A stretch of 22,087 nt of DNA from JAZDLO01 sp043801935 (GTDB taxonomy: Bacteria > Actinomycetota > Thermoleophilia > RBG-16-64-13): positions 1 to 22,087 of the forward strand of contig JAZDLO010000227.1 of the NCBI GenBank assembly GCA_043801935.1, read 5' to 3'. Below the pieces are notes generated by a model. That model was not told the origin of the DNA. It was given only the letters and a program-made list of their open reading frames with translations, and made no database searches. The position numbers and the translations under genes are program-made. Each line of letters opens with the position of its first letter. Within the stretch, counting starts at the first letter, position 1. Shown here one piece after another: positions 1 through 10,497 of this stretch.

Positions 1-123
1 GACCGCATCTGGTGGAAGGCCGACGGCGTTCTGTACTGGGTGTCGAACACGCTCTCCTATCTCCTTAGCAAGGAGGAGATGCTGGCGGTGGCACAGTCGA
101 TGCTGTCCATCCCCAGACAATGA
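1..123 (+). CDS. C-terminal fragment of an unidentified protein, possibly LolA/RseB-like or DUF4367-like
   Basis: The window opens inside this gene; 40 codons remain before a TGA at 121-123. The visible tail reads W-W-K-A-D-G-V-L-Y-W-V followed by a short helix with K-E-E-M-L-A-V-A-Q-S and a final I-P-R-Q. A Trp/Tyr-rich beta strand, then a helix ending in 'A.S', resembles the C-terminus of extracytoplasmic DUF4367 or MucB/RseB-type domains, but this rests on very little sequence. The stop overlaps the ATG of the next gene (ATGA at 120-123), so the two genes are probably co-translated. Reading frame and stop are clear; the function is a guess. Confidence 0.55.
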   Translation, partial: DRIWWKADGVLYWVSNTLSYLLSKEEMLAVAQSMLSIPRQ

Positions 124-752
124 GAGTGCTCGTCGGTCCGCGCGTCGACCTGCGCTCCGGCGGGGTCACCGCGGCGCTTGCCGAGCGCTTGGCCGGTCCG
201 GAGGGCCCGGTCGTATCCCTCCGCGAGATGGGCGTGGGCGATCTCTCCAGACGCTTGAGCGCGGCGGAGGTGCATCTGTTGAGAGGGGCCATGCTGGGCG
301 GCGACCCCGAGCGGTACGCTAAGGCGGGGTGGGGCCAGGGGAGAGGCCGGGATGATATCGTGGGCTATGTCTGCCGAGGCGCCGGCCTGGGGAGCGGGGA
401 CGCGTTTCCGGGTGCAGTCAGATTGGTGGCGGTGACCGATCACGCCAACCTGACCTGGCGCTCACCCCTCATCGGACCCAACGACGATCGCTTGGGTCCG
501 CGTTTCCCGAGCATGACCGGGGTCTACGCGTCCGAGGTCGTATCGGACCATGCACGGTCGAGCGAGGGTATCATGGTAGTCTCAGGAGTAGTGGCGGGCG
601 TACTCGACGATGCAGAACTGACTGGATTCGAGGTGGAGATGACGAGCGCCCACGGCTACGCAGCGGTGAGTTCGGAATTGGTGCCGGTAGTCATCGTGGC
701 GGCCCATTTGGGTCTGCAGGTGGCGGCGGCCGTGGTGATAGCTGGACGTTGA
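120..752 (+). CDS. Truncated, divergent purine nucleoside phosphorylase-like protein, probably not a classical phosphorylase
   Basis: This 210-residue protein resembles the C-terminal two thirds of class I purine nucleoside phosphorylases (PNP, MTA phosphorylase), which usually have about 260-290 residues. Visible matches are D107-H-A-N-L and G119-P-N-D-D-R-L-G-P-R-F-P-S-M, corresponding to the family's DHINL and GPNDERFG.RFP.M blocks, and a late V-P-V-V-I-V-A-A-H-L-G-L helix matching VPEVIVARH.GL. Family features that are missing: the N-terminal phosphate-binding GSG loop, the G-R-x-H segment, the G-P-x-F-E-T segment with the base-binding Glu, and the S-x-I-T-N segment whose Asn is replaced by A-G. 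The ATG overlaps the preceding stop and no Shine-Dalgarno is obvious, consistent with translational coupling. Its stop lies just before the SAH hydrolase gene. It could be a regulatory or binding protein, or a remodelled enzyme for a SAM-derived nucleoside. Homology is fairly sure; function is open. Confidence 0.72.
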   Translation: MRVLVGPRVDLRSGGVTAALAERLAGPEGPVVSLREMGVGDLSRRLSAAEVHLLRGAMLGGDPERYAKAGWGQGRGRDDIVGYVCRGAGLGSGDAFPGAVRLVAVTDHANLTWRSPLIGPNDDRLGPRFPSMTGVYASEVVSDHARSSEGIMVVSGVVAGVLDDAELTGFEVEMTSAHGYAAVSSELVPVVIVAAHLGLQVAAAVVIAGR

Positions 753-755
753 CAC

Positions 756-763
756 AAAGGAGA
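756..763 (+). promoter_or_regulatory. Ribosome binding site that fixes the ahcY start
   Basis: AAAGGAGA lies 6 bases before GTG at 770. It supports 770 rather than the upstream in-frame TTG at 749, which overlaps the previous stop and has no good site before it. Confidence 0.75.
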
Positions 764-769
764 TGCACT

Positions 770-2029
<1,260 letters not shown>

Positions 2030-2034
2030 GCGCG

Positions 2035-3174
2035 ATGGCGCCTCTGGGAGCGGGAGAGCGCGCCCCGGGCGACGGCGTCGCCGGGCCGGCGGGGGCCGCG
2101 AGTGCCGACAGTATCCGCACGGTGGAGTGGCACGACGGCGTGGTGGTCATGATCGACCAACGTCGGCTGCCTTTGGAAGAGGTGTACGTGCGCTGCGAGA
2201 CCTGGCAGGAAGTGGCGGAAGCCATCTGCGCCATGACGATCCGGGGCGCCCCTGCCCTCGGTGTAGTTGCGGGTATGGGCATGGCGCTGGCGGCGCGGGC
2301 CGCGCTGCGCGCCAGCGCCGGCGAGCCCGCCCGCTTCCGGGCGTTGCTCCAGGATGCATCAAAAGGCCTATTCGAGACTCGGCCCACGGCCTATAACCTT
2401 CCCTGGGCGCTCAAGGAGATGGAGCGTATATGGAGCAGGGACGACCTAGCCCCGGCCGAGACAGCAGCCGAGATGGAACGCCGGGCGGTGGAGATCCACG
2501 ATGACGATCTGGCCCGCTGCCGGGCGATCGGCGAGCATGGGGCCGCATTGATCGAGGGGGAGCAGCCGGTGATCCTGACGCACTGCAACGCGGGAGCCTT
2601 GGCGACGGCCGGATACGGGACGGCGCTGGGGGTCATAAGGTCGGTGCACGCCCGCAACTCCCGCCTGCACGTGCTGGCCGGCGAGACCCGCCCGCTCTTG
2701 CAGGGCGCGCGCCTGACGGCTTGGGAATTGACCCGCGAAGGCATATCTGTGGAGCTGATCACCGACAGCATGGTGGGTCATTTCATGAACCGGGGGTGCA
2801 TCACCCATGTGGTGGTGGGGGCCGATCGCATCACCGCCAACGGCGATGTGGCCAACAAGATCGGCACCTACACCGTCTCCGTGCTGGCAAGGGAGCACGG
2901 CATCCCCTTCTACGTAGCCGCTCCATTCTCCACCGTCGACCGGGCCCTGGCCGATGGGAGCGCCGTACCTATCGAAGAACGCGATGCTTCCGAAGTCACC
3001 GGCTTCGGCGACGTGCGCTGGGCGCCCCCGGGGGTGCGAGTGCGCAACCCGGCCTTCGACGTGACTCCGGCCGAGAAAGTGACCGCCATCATCACCGAGC
3101 GCGGAGTGGCCTTCCCTCCGTACGGGAAGAGTCTTAGGAGATTAGAAGCCAATGATTGGCGACGCCCGACCTAG
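2035..3174 (+). CDS. mtnA: S-methyl-5-thioribose-1-phosphate isomerase
   Basis: Converts methylthioribose-1-phosphate to methylthioribulose-1-phosphate, the aldose-ketose step of methionine salvage from methylthioadenosine. The 379-residue product has the family blocks in order: T-I-R-G-A-P-A-L-G-V, R-P-T-A-Y-N-L, H-C-N-A-G-A-L-A-T with catalytic Cys184, E-T-R-P-L-L-Q-G-A-R-L-T-A-W-E-L, and G-A-D-R-I-T-A-N-G-D-V-A-N-K-I-G-T with catalytic Asp264. About 25 Ala/Gly-rich residues precede the first conserved block, slightly longer than usual, so a later start is possible. Only five bases separate it from ahcY, so the two are surely co-transcribed. The related eIF2B-like and ribose-1,5-bisphosphate isomerase paralogs are less likely because every MtnA-specific block is intact. 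No other mtn gene (mtnK, mtnB, mtnD) lies in the window. Confidence 0.95.
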   Translation: MAPLGAGERAPGDGVAGPAGAASADSIRTVEWHDGVVVMIDQRRLPLEEVYVRCETWQEVAEAICAMTIRGAPALGVVAGMGMALAARAALRASAGEPARFRALLQDASKGLFETRPTAYNLPWALKEMERIWSRDDLAPAETAAEMERRAVEIHDDDLARCRAIGEHGAALIEGEQPVILTHCNAGALATAGYGTALGVIRSVHARNSRLHVLAGETRPLLQGARLTAWELTREGISVELITDSMVGHFMNRGCITHVVVGADRITANGDVANKIGTYTVSVLAREHGIPFYVAAPFSTVDRALADGSAVPIEERDASEVTGFGDVRWAPPGVRVRNPAFDVTPAEKVTAIITERGVAFPPYGKSLRRLEANDWRRPT

Positions 3175-3210
3175 CTCGGCCGGCCTGTGCCTGTCCGAGC
3201 GGCGTCGCGG

Positions 3211-3219
3211 GGAAGGAGG
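3211..3219 (+). promoter_or_regulatory. Strong ribosome binding site for the sugar nucleotidyltransferase
   Basis: GGAAGGAGG ends four bases before ATG at 3224. It favours this start over the in-frame ATG at 3152, which lies inside mtnA and would add 24 residues before the catalytic loop. Confidence 0.8.
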
Positions 3220-3223
3220 CGAC

Positions 3224-4225
3224 ATGAGGGTAATGATCATGGCTGCCGGCAAAGGGACCAGGCTGCGCCCGATCACTGATCTCGTGCCCAAGCCCATGGC
3301 CCCCATCGTCAACCGGCCTGCGCTGTATCACATCCTGCGCCTCTTGGGCCGCCACGGCTTCAGCGAGGTGGTCGTCAACCTCCACCACCTTCCGGAGATC
3401 ATCACGGGCTATTTCGGCGACGGGGCCTGGATGGGCCTGAAGATCACCTATTCCTTCGAGCCCGAGCTTCTTGGCACTGCCGGCGGGGTCAAGAACAACG
3501 CCGATTTCCTGGGTGGCGACACATTCTTGGTCATGAGTGGTGATGCGCTCACCGACATCGATCTCACCGGCTTGGTGGCCGCCCATCGGCGGTCAGGGTC
3601 CATTGCCACGCTCGCCGTCAAGGAGGTGGCCGACCCCAGCTTGTACGGGGTGGTGGTGGCCGACGACGATGACCGGGTGGTGGGTTTCCAGGAGAAGCCC
3701 ACCCGGGAGGAAGCCCGCTCGCGCCTATGTAACTGCGGGATGTACGTCTTCGAGCCCGAGATCCTGTCTCATATCCTGCCCGGCCAGTTCGATGACTTCG
3801 GCCGCCGGCTCTTTCCCGATCTCCTCCGGGAACGGGTCCGCTTACATGCCGAGACGGTGGCGGGATATTGGAGCGACGTAGGCAATCTCGGTGAGTATGT
3901 GCGCGGCAACGCCGACGCGTTGGCGGGTCGAGTCGAGGTGGAGATGCCGGGGACCGAGATCCGCCCCGGGGTGTGGGTAGATGCCGAGGCTCGGGTGCCG
4001 CCGTCGGTGCGTATCGTGCCTCCCGTGGTGATCGGCAAGGGATGCGAGCTAGGTGAGGACGTGGTGCTCGAAGGCCCGGCGGTCATCGGTGACCGGAGCG
4101 TCTTGGGGGCGGGGTCGCATGTGGCCCGTGGGCTGGTGCTACCCGGATCGCACGTTCCTGCGGGCTCACTGGTCGTGGACGGGGTCATCGGTCAGAGACT
4201 GGACGCAGCAGGCCATGACGAGTGA
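3224..4225 (+). CDS. Sugar-1-phosphate nucleotidyltransferase (mannose-1-phosphate guanylyltransferase or glucose-1-phosphate thymidylyltransferase type)
   Basis: Predicted to transfer a nucleotidyl group from an NTP to a sugar-1-phosphate, making an NDP-sugar for wall or glycan synthesis. The 333-residue protein begins almost at the catalytic loop: residues 7-16 read A-A-G-K-G-T-R-L-R-P, followed by K-P-M-A-P-I-V-N-R-P. Next come L-G-T-A-G-G-V-K, the metal-binding S-G-D-A-L-T-D-I-D, F-Q-E-K-P, N-C-G-M-Y-V-F and Y-W-S-D-V-G-N. The C-terminal third shows imperfect hexapeptide repeats rich in I-G and V-x-G, typical of a left-handed beta-helix. The nucleotide and sugar specificity cannot be read from these motifs. 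The start is chosen from a strong ribosome site. Its stop overlaps the next gene by 11 bases, linking it to comF. Confidence 0.85.
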   Translation: MRVMIMAAGKGTRLRPITDLVPKPMAPIVNRPALYHILRLLGRHGFSEVVVNLHHLPEIITGYFGDGAWMGLKITYSFEPELLGTAGGVKNNADFLGGDTFLVMSGDALTDIDLTGLVAAHRRSGSIATLAVKEVADPSLYGVVVADDDDRVVGFQEKPTREEARSRLCNCGMYVFEPEILSHILPGQFDDFGRRLFPDLLRERVRLHAETVAGYWSDVGNLGEYVRGNADALAGRVEVEMPGTEIRPGVWVDAEARVPPSVRIVPPVVIGKGCELGEDVVLEGPAVIGDRSVLGAGSHVARGLVLPGSHVPAGSLVVDGVIGQRLDAAGHDE

Positions 4226-5042
4226 CGGGGCTCTCCACCCTCGGAGCTCGGGCGGCGCGGCCCGTGATCTAGCGCAGATGGTGCGCTGGTGGCGCGGGTC
4301 GGTTGCCGAGCCGGTGCTCTCGGTGCTCTTTCCCCCGCGCTGCGTGGGCTGCCGCGACTTCGAGACCCATCTCTGTGCCTCCTGTCGGGAGACCCTTACC
4401 GAGATGGGCGAGAACGGATGTCCCCGTTGCGGGGAGCCGGGACCGAGGCCGCTTGTGGGCGGTCGCTGCTCGCATTGCATGGGCGCGCACCTGGGTTTTG
4501 CCGGCGCGCGGAGCGCGTTCCGGCATCAGGGGGTGGCGCGGCGACTGGTGGCCGAGTTCAAGTCCGGTGGGCAGCCGGTCCTTGGGCGTCTGATGGCGGA
4601 CCTGGCCAGACCGGCATTTGCCGGCTACGCGTCGTCGATCGGCTCGCGCGAGCAGGTCCTGGTCACGTGGGTCCCGTCACATCGCGCCGTCCAGCGGGAA
4701 CGAGGGTACAACCAGGCGGAAGTGTTTGCGCGGGCGTTGGCCGGGGATCCCAAGGTCTTGCCCTCGGCAGGCCTCGTCCGAAAGACAGCGGCGACCAAAC
4801 ACCAGAAAGGGTTGGGACGGGTCGGTCGGCAGGGCAACCTGCGCGGGGTGTTCACTTTGGACGAGCGTGCGGTCGCCGGGCTATCCTCCGGCTGCCAGAC
4901 CTTGTTGCTCGTGGATGACGTGTACACGACCGGGGCTACGGCGCGAGAGGTGTCCTCCGTGCTTGCCGCGGGCACCGGACTGCCGGTGCATGTGTTCACC
5001 TTCTCTCGAGTGGTCGCCGGTGCGGCCGAGGGGCACGATTGA
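4215..5042 (+). CDS. comF: ComF-family phosphoribosyltransferase-like protein with zinc finger
   Basis: A 275-residue protein with the two-part ComF layout. The first part has paired cysteines (C-V-G-C, C-A-S-C, C-P-R-C and C-S-H-C) that should form a zinc-binding region. The second part is a type I PRTase fold with R-G-Y-N-Q-A-E and the PRPP-binding loop V233-D-D-V-Y-T-T-G-A-T. In naturally competent bacteria ComF is needed for taking up single-stranded DNA, but many non-competent bacteria carry homologs of unknown role, so competence is not implied here. The ATG at 4215 overlaps the upstream gene by 11 bases; ATG at 4278 is an alternative that keeps all conserved parts. Position just before hpf and secA is common in Actinomycetota and Firmicutes. 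Confidence 0.85.
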   Translation: MTSDGALHPRSSGGAARDLAQMVRWWRGSVAEPVLSVLFPPRCVGCRDFETHLCASCRETLTEMGENGCPRCGEPGPRPLVGGRCSHCMGAHLGFAGARSAFRHQGVARRLVAEFKSGGQPVLGRLMADLARPAFAGYASSIGSREQVLVTWVPSHRAVQRERGYNQAEVFARALAGDPKVLPSAGLVRKTAATKHQKGLGRVGRQGNLRGVFTLDERAVAGLSSGCQTLLLVDDVYTTGATAREVSSVLAAGTGLPVHVFTFSRVVAGAAEGHD

Positions 5043-5051
5043 AGGAGGTAT

Positions 5052-5102
5052 ATGGTATCTTTCATCGCTCTGCAGAGGGAGACGACGCGCCCGGGGACAT
5101 AG
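5052..5102 (+). CDS. Possible 16-codon leader peptide between comF and hpf
   Basis: A small open frame (M-V-S-F-I-A-L-Q-R-E then T-T-R-P-G-T, stop TAG) follows a near-perfect Shine-Dalgarno AAGGAGGT at 5042-5049, which overlaps the comF stop. Spacing to the ATG is short. No homology is recognised. It may be a translated leader of hpf, or the site may be fortuitous. Confidence 0.2.
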   Translation: MVSFIALQRETTRPGT

Positions 5103-5147
5103 GTCTCCGGTGGCAGGGTCTCATGACGATCAAGGAGCAGGACCGGC

Positions 5148-5714
5148 GTGAATCTCACGGTCAAAGGAAGAAATATCGCTCTCACAGAAGCCATCGGCGC
5201 CTATGCCGAGGACAAGATGGGGCGCTTGGCCAAGTACCTTGCCAATGGATCCCGTTGTGAAGTAGAGCTATGGACCGAGAAGAACCCCAAGATAGCCGAC
5301 AACCAGGTGGTGGAAGTCACGATCTTCACCAAGGGACCGGTGATCAGGGCTCGCGAAGCGTCGCCGGACATCTATGCCTCTATCGATCTGGTCTTTGCCA
5401 AGCTCGAGCGCCAGGTGAAGAAGTATCGGGGTAAGCTCGTGGCTCGTTCACAAGGGACGCACAAAGAGACCCTCGTCTCCCAAGGCTTCATGGCCCCCGA
5501 GGAGATAGAAGTGCTCGAGGAGGAAGCTTCGGCTCCCCGCATCGTCAAGATCAAGCAGTTCATGGTCAAGCCCATGGCTCCCGAAGAGGCTGCTCTCCAG
5601 CTAGAGCTTGTGGGGCACGACTTCTACGTCTTCACCAATTCTGAGACTCAAGAGACGGCGGTGGTGTATCGCCGCCGAGATGGGGATTACGGGCTCATCG
5701 AAGCTCAGAGCTGA
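5148..5714 (+). CDS. hpf: Ribosome hibernation promoting factor, long form
   Basis: Binds the small ribosomal subunit in slow growth and, in its long form, joins two 70S ribosomes into an inactive 100S dimer. The 188-residue product has the N-terminal S30AE/YfiA domain at about residues 1-95 (starting N-L-T-V-K-G-R-N-I-A-L-T) and a charged linker. The C-terminal dimerisation domain at about residues 128-185 contains K-P-M-A-P-E-E-A-A-L-Q-L-E-L-V-G-H and Y-R-R-R-D-G-D-Y-G-L-I. The GTG start at 5148 is supported by AAGGAG at 5132-5137. It lies about 105 bases after comF and 139 bases before secA, a common order in Gram-positive lineages. Confidence 0.95.
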   Translation: MNLTVKGRNIALTEAIGAYAEDKMGRLAKYLANGSRCEVELWTEKNPKIADNQVVEVTIFTKGPVIRAREASPDIYASIDLVFAKLERQVKKYRGKLVARSQGTHKETLVSQGFMAPEEIEVLEEEASAPRIVKIKQFMVKPMAPEEAALQLELVGHDFYVFTNSETQETAVVYRRRDGDYGLIEAQS

Positions 5715-5853
5715 GGGTCGGGCCAGGGGGTTACCCCGGCGCTTTCCCGCCACTCCTTCTGCGCCCCTTTTCGCCTGGGGATCGCAGGGGTCTGTGGGCG
5801 CGCGTGGCTGGGCTTCTGCCCCCCCGGGAAGTTCGATGTGAGAGGCGCGATCG
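5715..5853 (+). other. Intergenic region between hpf and secA
   Basis: This is the longest gap in the window. It holds a short G4/C4 inverted repeat near 5726-5736 and a weak 5-bp stem (GGCGC at 5738-5742 with GCGCC at 5761-5765) followed by CC and TTTT at 5768-5771. That might be a poor intrinsic terminator for hpf. No convincing promoter with both boxes was seen. AGAGG at 5841-5845 is the likely ribosome site of secA. Confidence 0.35.
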
Positions 5854-8484
<2,631 letters not shown>

Positions 8485-8489
8485 CCGTG

Positions 8490-8518
8490 CCCGGTTCCGC
8501 GGCCCGCAGGCCGCCGGG
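8490..8518 (+). terminator. GC-rich hairpin after secA
   Basis: GCGGCC at 8499-8504 pairs perfectly with GGCCGC at 8509-8514 across a CGCA loop. CCCG at 8490-8493 can extend the stem with CGGG at 8515-8518, leaving a left-side bulge. Only two T bases follow, so this is a weak candidate for intrinsic termination; it could act as a pause site or protect the secA mRNA end. Confidence 0.3.
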
Positions 8519-8545
8519 TTATGGGACGAGCCCCCACTGCTGAGC

Positions 8546-8551
8546 TATACT
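8546..8551 (+). promoter_or_regulatory. Possible -10 box before prfB
   Basis: TATACT lies ten bases before the ATG at 8562, just after the secA hairpin. No -35 box at a normal distance was found, and no clear Shine-Dalgarno precedes the ATG. If real, the transcript would start within a few bases of the start codon. Confidence 0.3.
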
Positions 8552-8561
8552 TCCCTGGATA

Positions 8562-9729
8562 ATGGCTGAAAAGACAGAGAGACAAACGACGTCCCTTGCC
8601 GAATACCGAGAGCTCCTGACGGTCTTCCGCGAGAAGCTCCTGTGGGCAAGGGACTATCTTTGACCCCGATACTCTGAAGCGCGAGATCTCCGCTCTTGAG
8701 GGGGTGATGCATGCCCCCGACTTCTGGGATGATCAGAGTCATGCTCAGCGGCTCAGCACCCGGTACAGCCGTCTTCGCAGCCGCGTGGAGGAATACGAGC
8801 TGCTGGTCTCCCAGGTGGACGATCTGGAGATACTCCTCGACATGGCCGGCGAGGCGACGACCGGCGACGAGGTGCCCGACGAGCTGGAAGAAGAGGTCGG
8901 ACGGCTGGCGGCCGAGATCGGCCGGACCATCGAGCGCTTGGAGGAGCAGCGCCTGTTCACGGGGGAGTTCGACGGCGGTGACGCCATCGTCAGCATCCAC
9001 CCCGGGGCGGGCGGGACCGAGAGCCAGGACTGGGCCGAGATGCTCCTGCGCATGTACCTGCGTTGGGCGCAGACGCGCGATTTCGGTGTCGAATTGAACG
9101 AGGCCAGCGAAGGCGACGAAGCCGGCATCAAGAGCGCCACCTTCACTGTGCACGGGGAGAACGCGTACGGTCTGCTCTCAGCGGAACGGGGAGTGCACCG
9201 TCTGGTGCGCATCTCCCCCTTCGATTCAGCCAGCCGGCGGCACACGTCCTTTGCCTCGTTGGACGTGACGCCGCTGATCGATGGGGAAGTAGAGTTGGAC
9301 ATCGACGACAAAGACCTCCGGGTCGAGACCTATCGCTCTTCGGGGGCCGGCGGGCAGCATGTCAACAAGACGGATTCAGCCGTGAGGATCACGCACGTCC
9401 CCACCCGGACTGTGGTCCAATGCCAGAACGAGCGCTCACAGATCCAGAATCGCGAAACAGCCATGCGCATGCTGCGCAGCAAGCTGCTGCTGCTCGAGCA
9501 CGAGAAGCGGGATCAGGAGATGGCTCGGGAGAAGGGGGAGCAGAAAGAGATCGGGTGGGGCAGTCAGATCCGTTCCTATGTGCTCGCCCCGTACACGTTG
9601 GTGAAAGACCACCGCACCAACTTTGAAAAGGGCAACGTAGAAGCCGTCCTTAACGGCGCGATAGACGATTTCATACGGGAGTACGTCTGGCAAAGGTCCA
9701 CGGGCAAGCTCGGACACCGGTCGGTCTAG
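8562..9729 (+). CDS. prfB: Peptide chain release factor 2, made by programmed +1 frameshift
   Basis: RF2 recognises UAA and UGA and triggers release of the finished peptide from the ribosome. The gene must be read as 8562-8660 joined to 8662-9729, giving 388 residues, slightly longer than the usual 360-370. The zero frame (33 codons from ATG at 8562) ends at TGA 8661-8663. Slipping forward by one base at CTT continues D-P-D-T-L-K-R-E-I. The product has the RF2-type recognition tripeptide S-P-F at residues 218-220 and the catalytic G-G-Q at 263-265 inside S-G-A-G-G-Q-H-V-N-K-T-D. The internal ATG at 8707 would omit the conserved start of the protein, so annotation from there would be wrong. 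The gene follows secA after 77 bases, possibly with its own promoter. Confidence 0.96.
8648..8663 (+). promoter_or_regulatory. prfB programmed frameshift site
   Basis: AAGGGAC-TAT-CTT-TGA-C closely matches the E. coli prfB site AGGGGG-TAT-CTT-TGA-C. It has an internal Shine-Dalgarno-like AGGGA, the slippery CTT at 8658-8660 and an in-frame TGA at 8661-8663. Low RF2 slows reading of this UGA and favours the shift, so RF2 controls its own synthesis. Confidence 0.93.
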
Positions 9730-9730
9730 C

Positions 9731-9765
9731 GGGCCAAAGCCGGACCGGGAGGCTTTTGCCGGCCC
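9731..9765 (+). terminator. Inverted repeat between prfB and ftsE
   Basis: GGCCAAAGCC at 9732-9741 pairs with GGCTTTTGCC at 9751-9760 with one mismatch and a nine-base loop. An alternative outer stem pairs GGGCC at 9731-9735 with GGCCC at 9761-9765. No T run follows the stem, so it is an unlikely strong terminator but a plausible attenuator or mRNA-processing structure. Confidence 0.3.
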
Positions 9766-9813
9766 CTGAAGAATACTAGCCAGATGTCCAAAAACGGAGG
9801 TTACGGGTAGCAC

Positions 9814-10497
9814 GTGATCAAGTTCGAAGGCGTAACGAAGATCTATCACCCAAGCACTGTCGGTCTCGAGTCGGTCAGCCTTCACATCGAGAAGGGTGAG
9901 TTCGTCTTTCTCGTAGGCCCTTCCGGCTCGGGCAAATCTACGTTCATCCGTCTACTCATACGTGAGCTCGAGCCTGATAGGGGCCGGGTCATGGTCGGGG
10001 GCCGCGATCTGGCCACCCTGCGCAAATGGAAGGTGCCCTACCTGCGACGCAACATCGGCTGCGTGTTCCAGGACTTCAAGCTGCTCGCCAATAAGACCGC
10101 GTTCGATAACGTCATGTACGCCCTCGTGGTGACGGGCACTGCCACCGGCGCCTCCAAGAAGAAGGCGGCCGAGATCCTATCTCTGGTCGGCCTGGGTCAT
10201 AAGGCCGGCAGCTATCCCAACGAGCTCTCTGGAGGGGAACAGCAGCGGGTGTCCATAGCCCGCGCGTTCGTGAACCACCCTCCCTTGCTCGTCGCCGACG
10301 AGCCCACGGGGAACCTCGATCCCGAGACATCCATGGGCATCATGCAACTGCTCTATCGCATCAATAAGACGGGCACGACGGTGCTCATGGCCACTCACGA
10401 CCGGGAGATGGTGGACCGTATGCGCCGCCGGGTGGTGGCGCTCGACGCCGGCAAGGTGGTACGCGATCAGAAGCGAGGCGGCTATGGGGAGGATTAG
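9814..10497 (+). CDS. ftsE: Cell division ABC transporter ATPase FtsE
   Basis: ATPase partner of FtsX at the division site; ATP hydrolysis by FtsE drives FtsX to activate a periplasmic or extracellular wall hydrolase. The 227-residue protein has Walker A G35-P-S-G-S-G-K-S-T, the FtsE-typical Q-loop stretch V-F-Q-D-F-K-L-L, the signature L138-S-G-G-E-Q-Q-R-V and Walker B L-L-V-A-D162-E163-P-T-G-N-L-D-P, followed by the switch His in M-A-T-H-D. Start is GTG at 9814; GGAGG at 9796-9800 is somewhat far upstream, so translation may be modest. Its end overlaps ftsX by 14 bases. Confidence 0.96.
   Translation: MIKFEGVTKIYHPSTVGLESVSLHIEKGEFVFLVGPSGSGKSTFIRLLIRELEPDRGRVMVGGRDLATLRKWKVPYLRRNIGCVFQDFKLLANKTAFDNVMYALVVTGTATGASKKKAAEILSLVGLGHKAGSYPNELSGGEQQRVSIARAFVNHPPLLVADEPTGNLDPETSMGIMQLLYRINKTGTTVLMATHDREMVDRMRRRVVALDAGKVVRDQKRGGYGED

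Noticed and set aside
752..769. SAH riboswitch upstream of ahcY
   Set aside because: Only 17 bases separate ahcY from the previous gene and the upstream sequence is coding, so there is no space for a riboswitch.
3152..3223. Upstream start of the nucleotidyltransferase at 3152
   Set aside because: It overlaps mtnA and adds 24 residues before a catalytic loop normally at the very N-terminus; the strong ribosome site favours 3224.
4053..4214. Upstream extension of the comF frame
   Set aside because: It lies inside the beta-helix part of the nucleotidyltransferase gene; the ATG at 4215 gives a normal ComF length.
5039..5260. TTG-started 73-codon frame between comF and hpf
   Set aside because: It runs into hpf in another frame, loses coding character there and has no ribosome site of its own.
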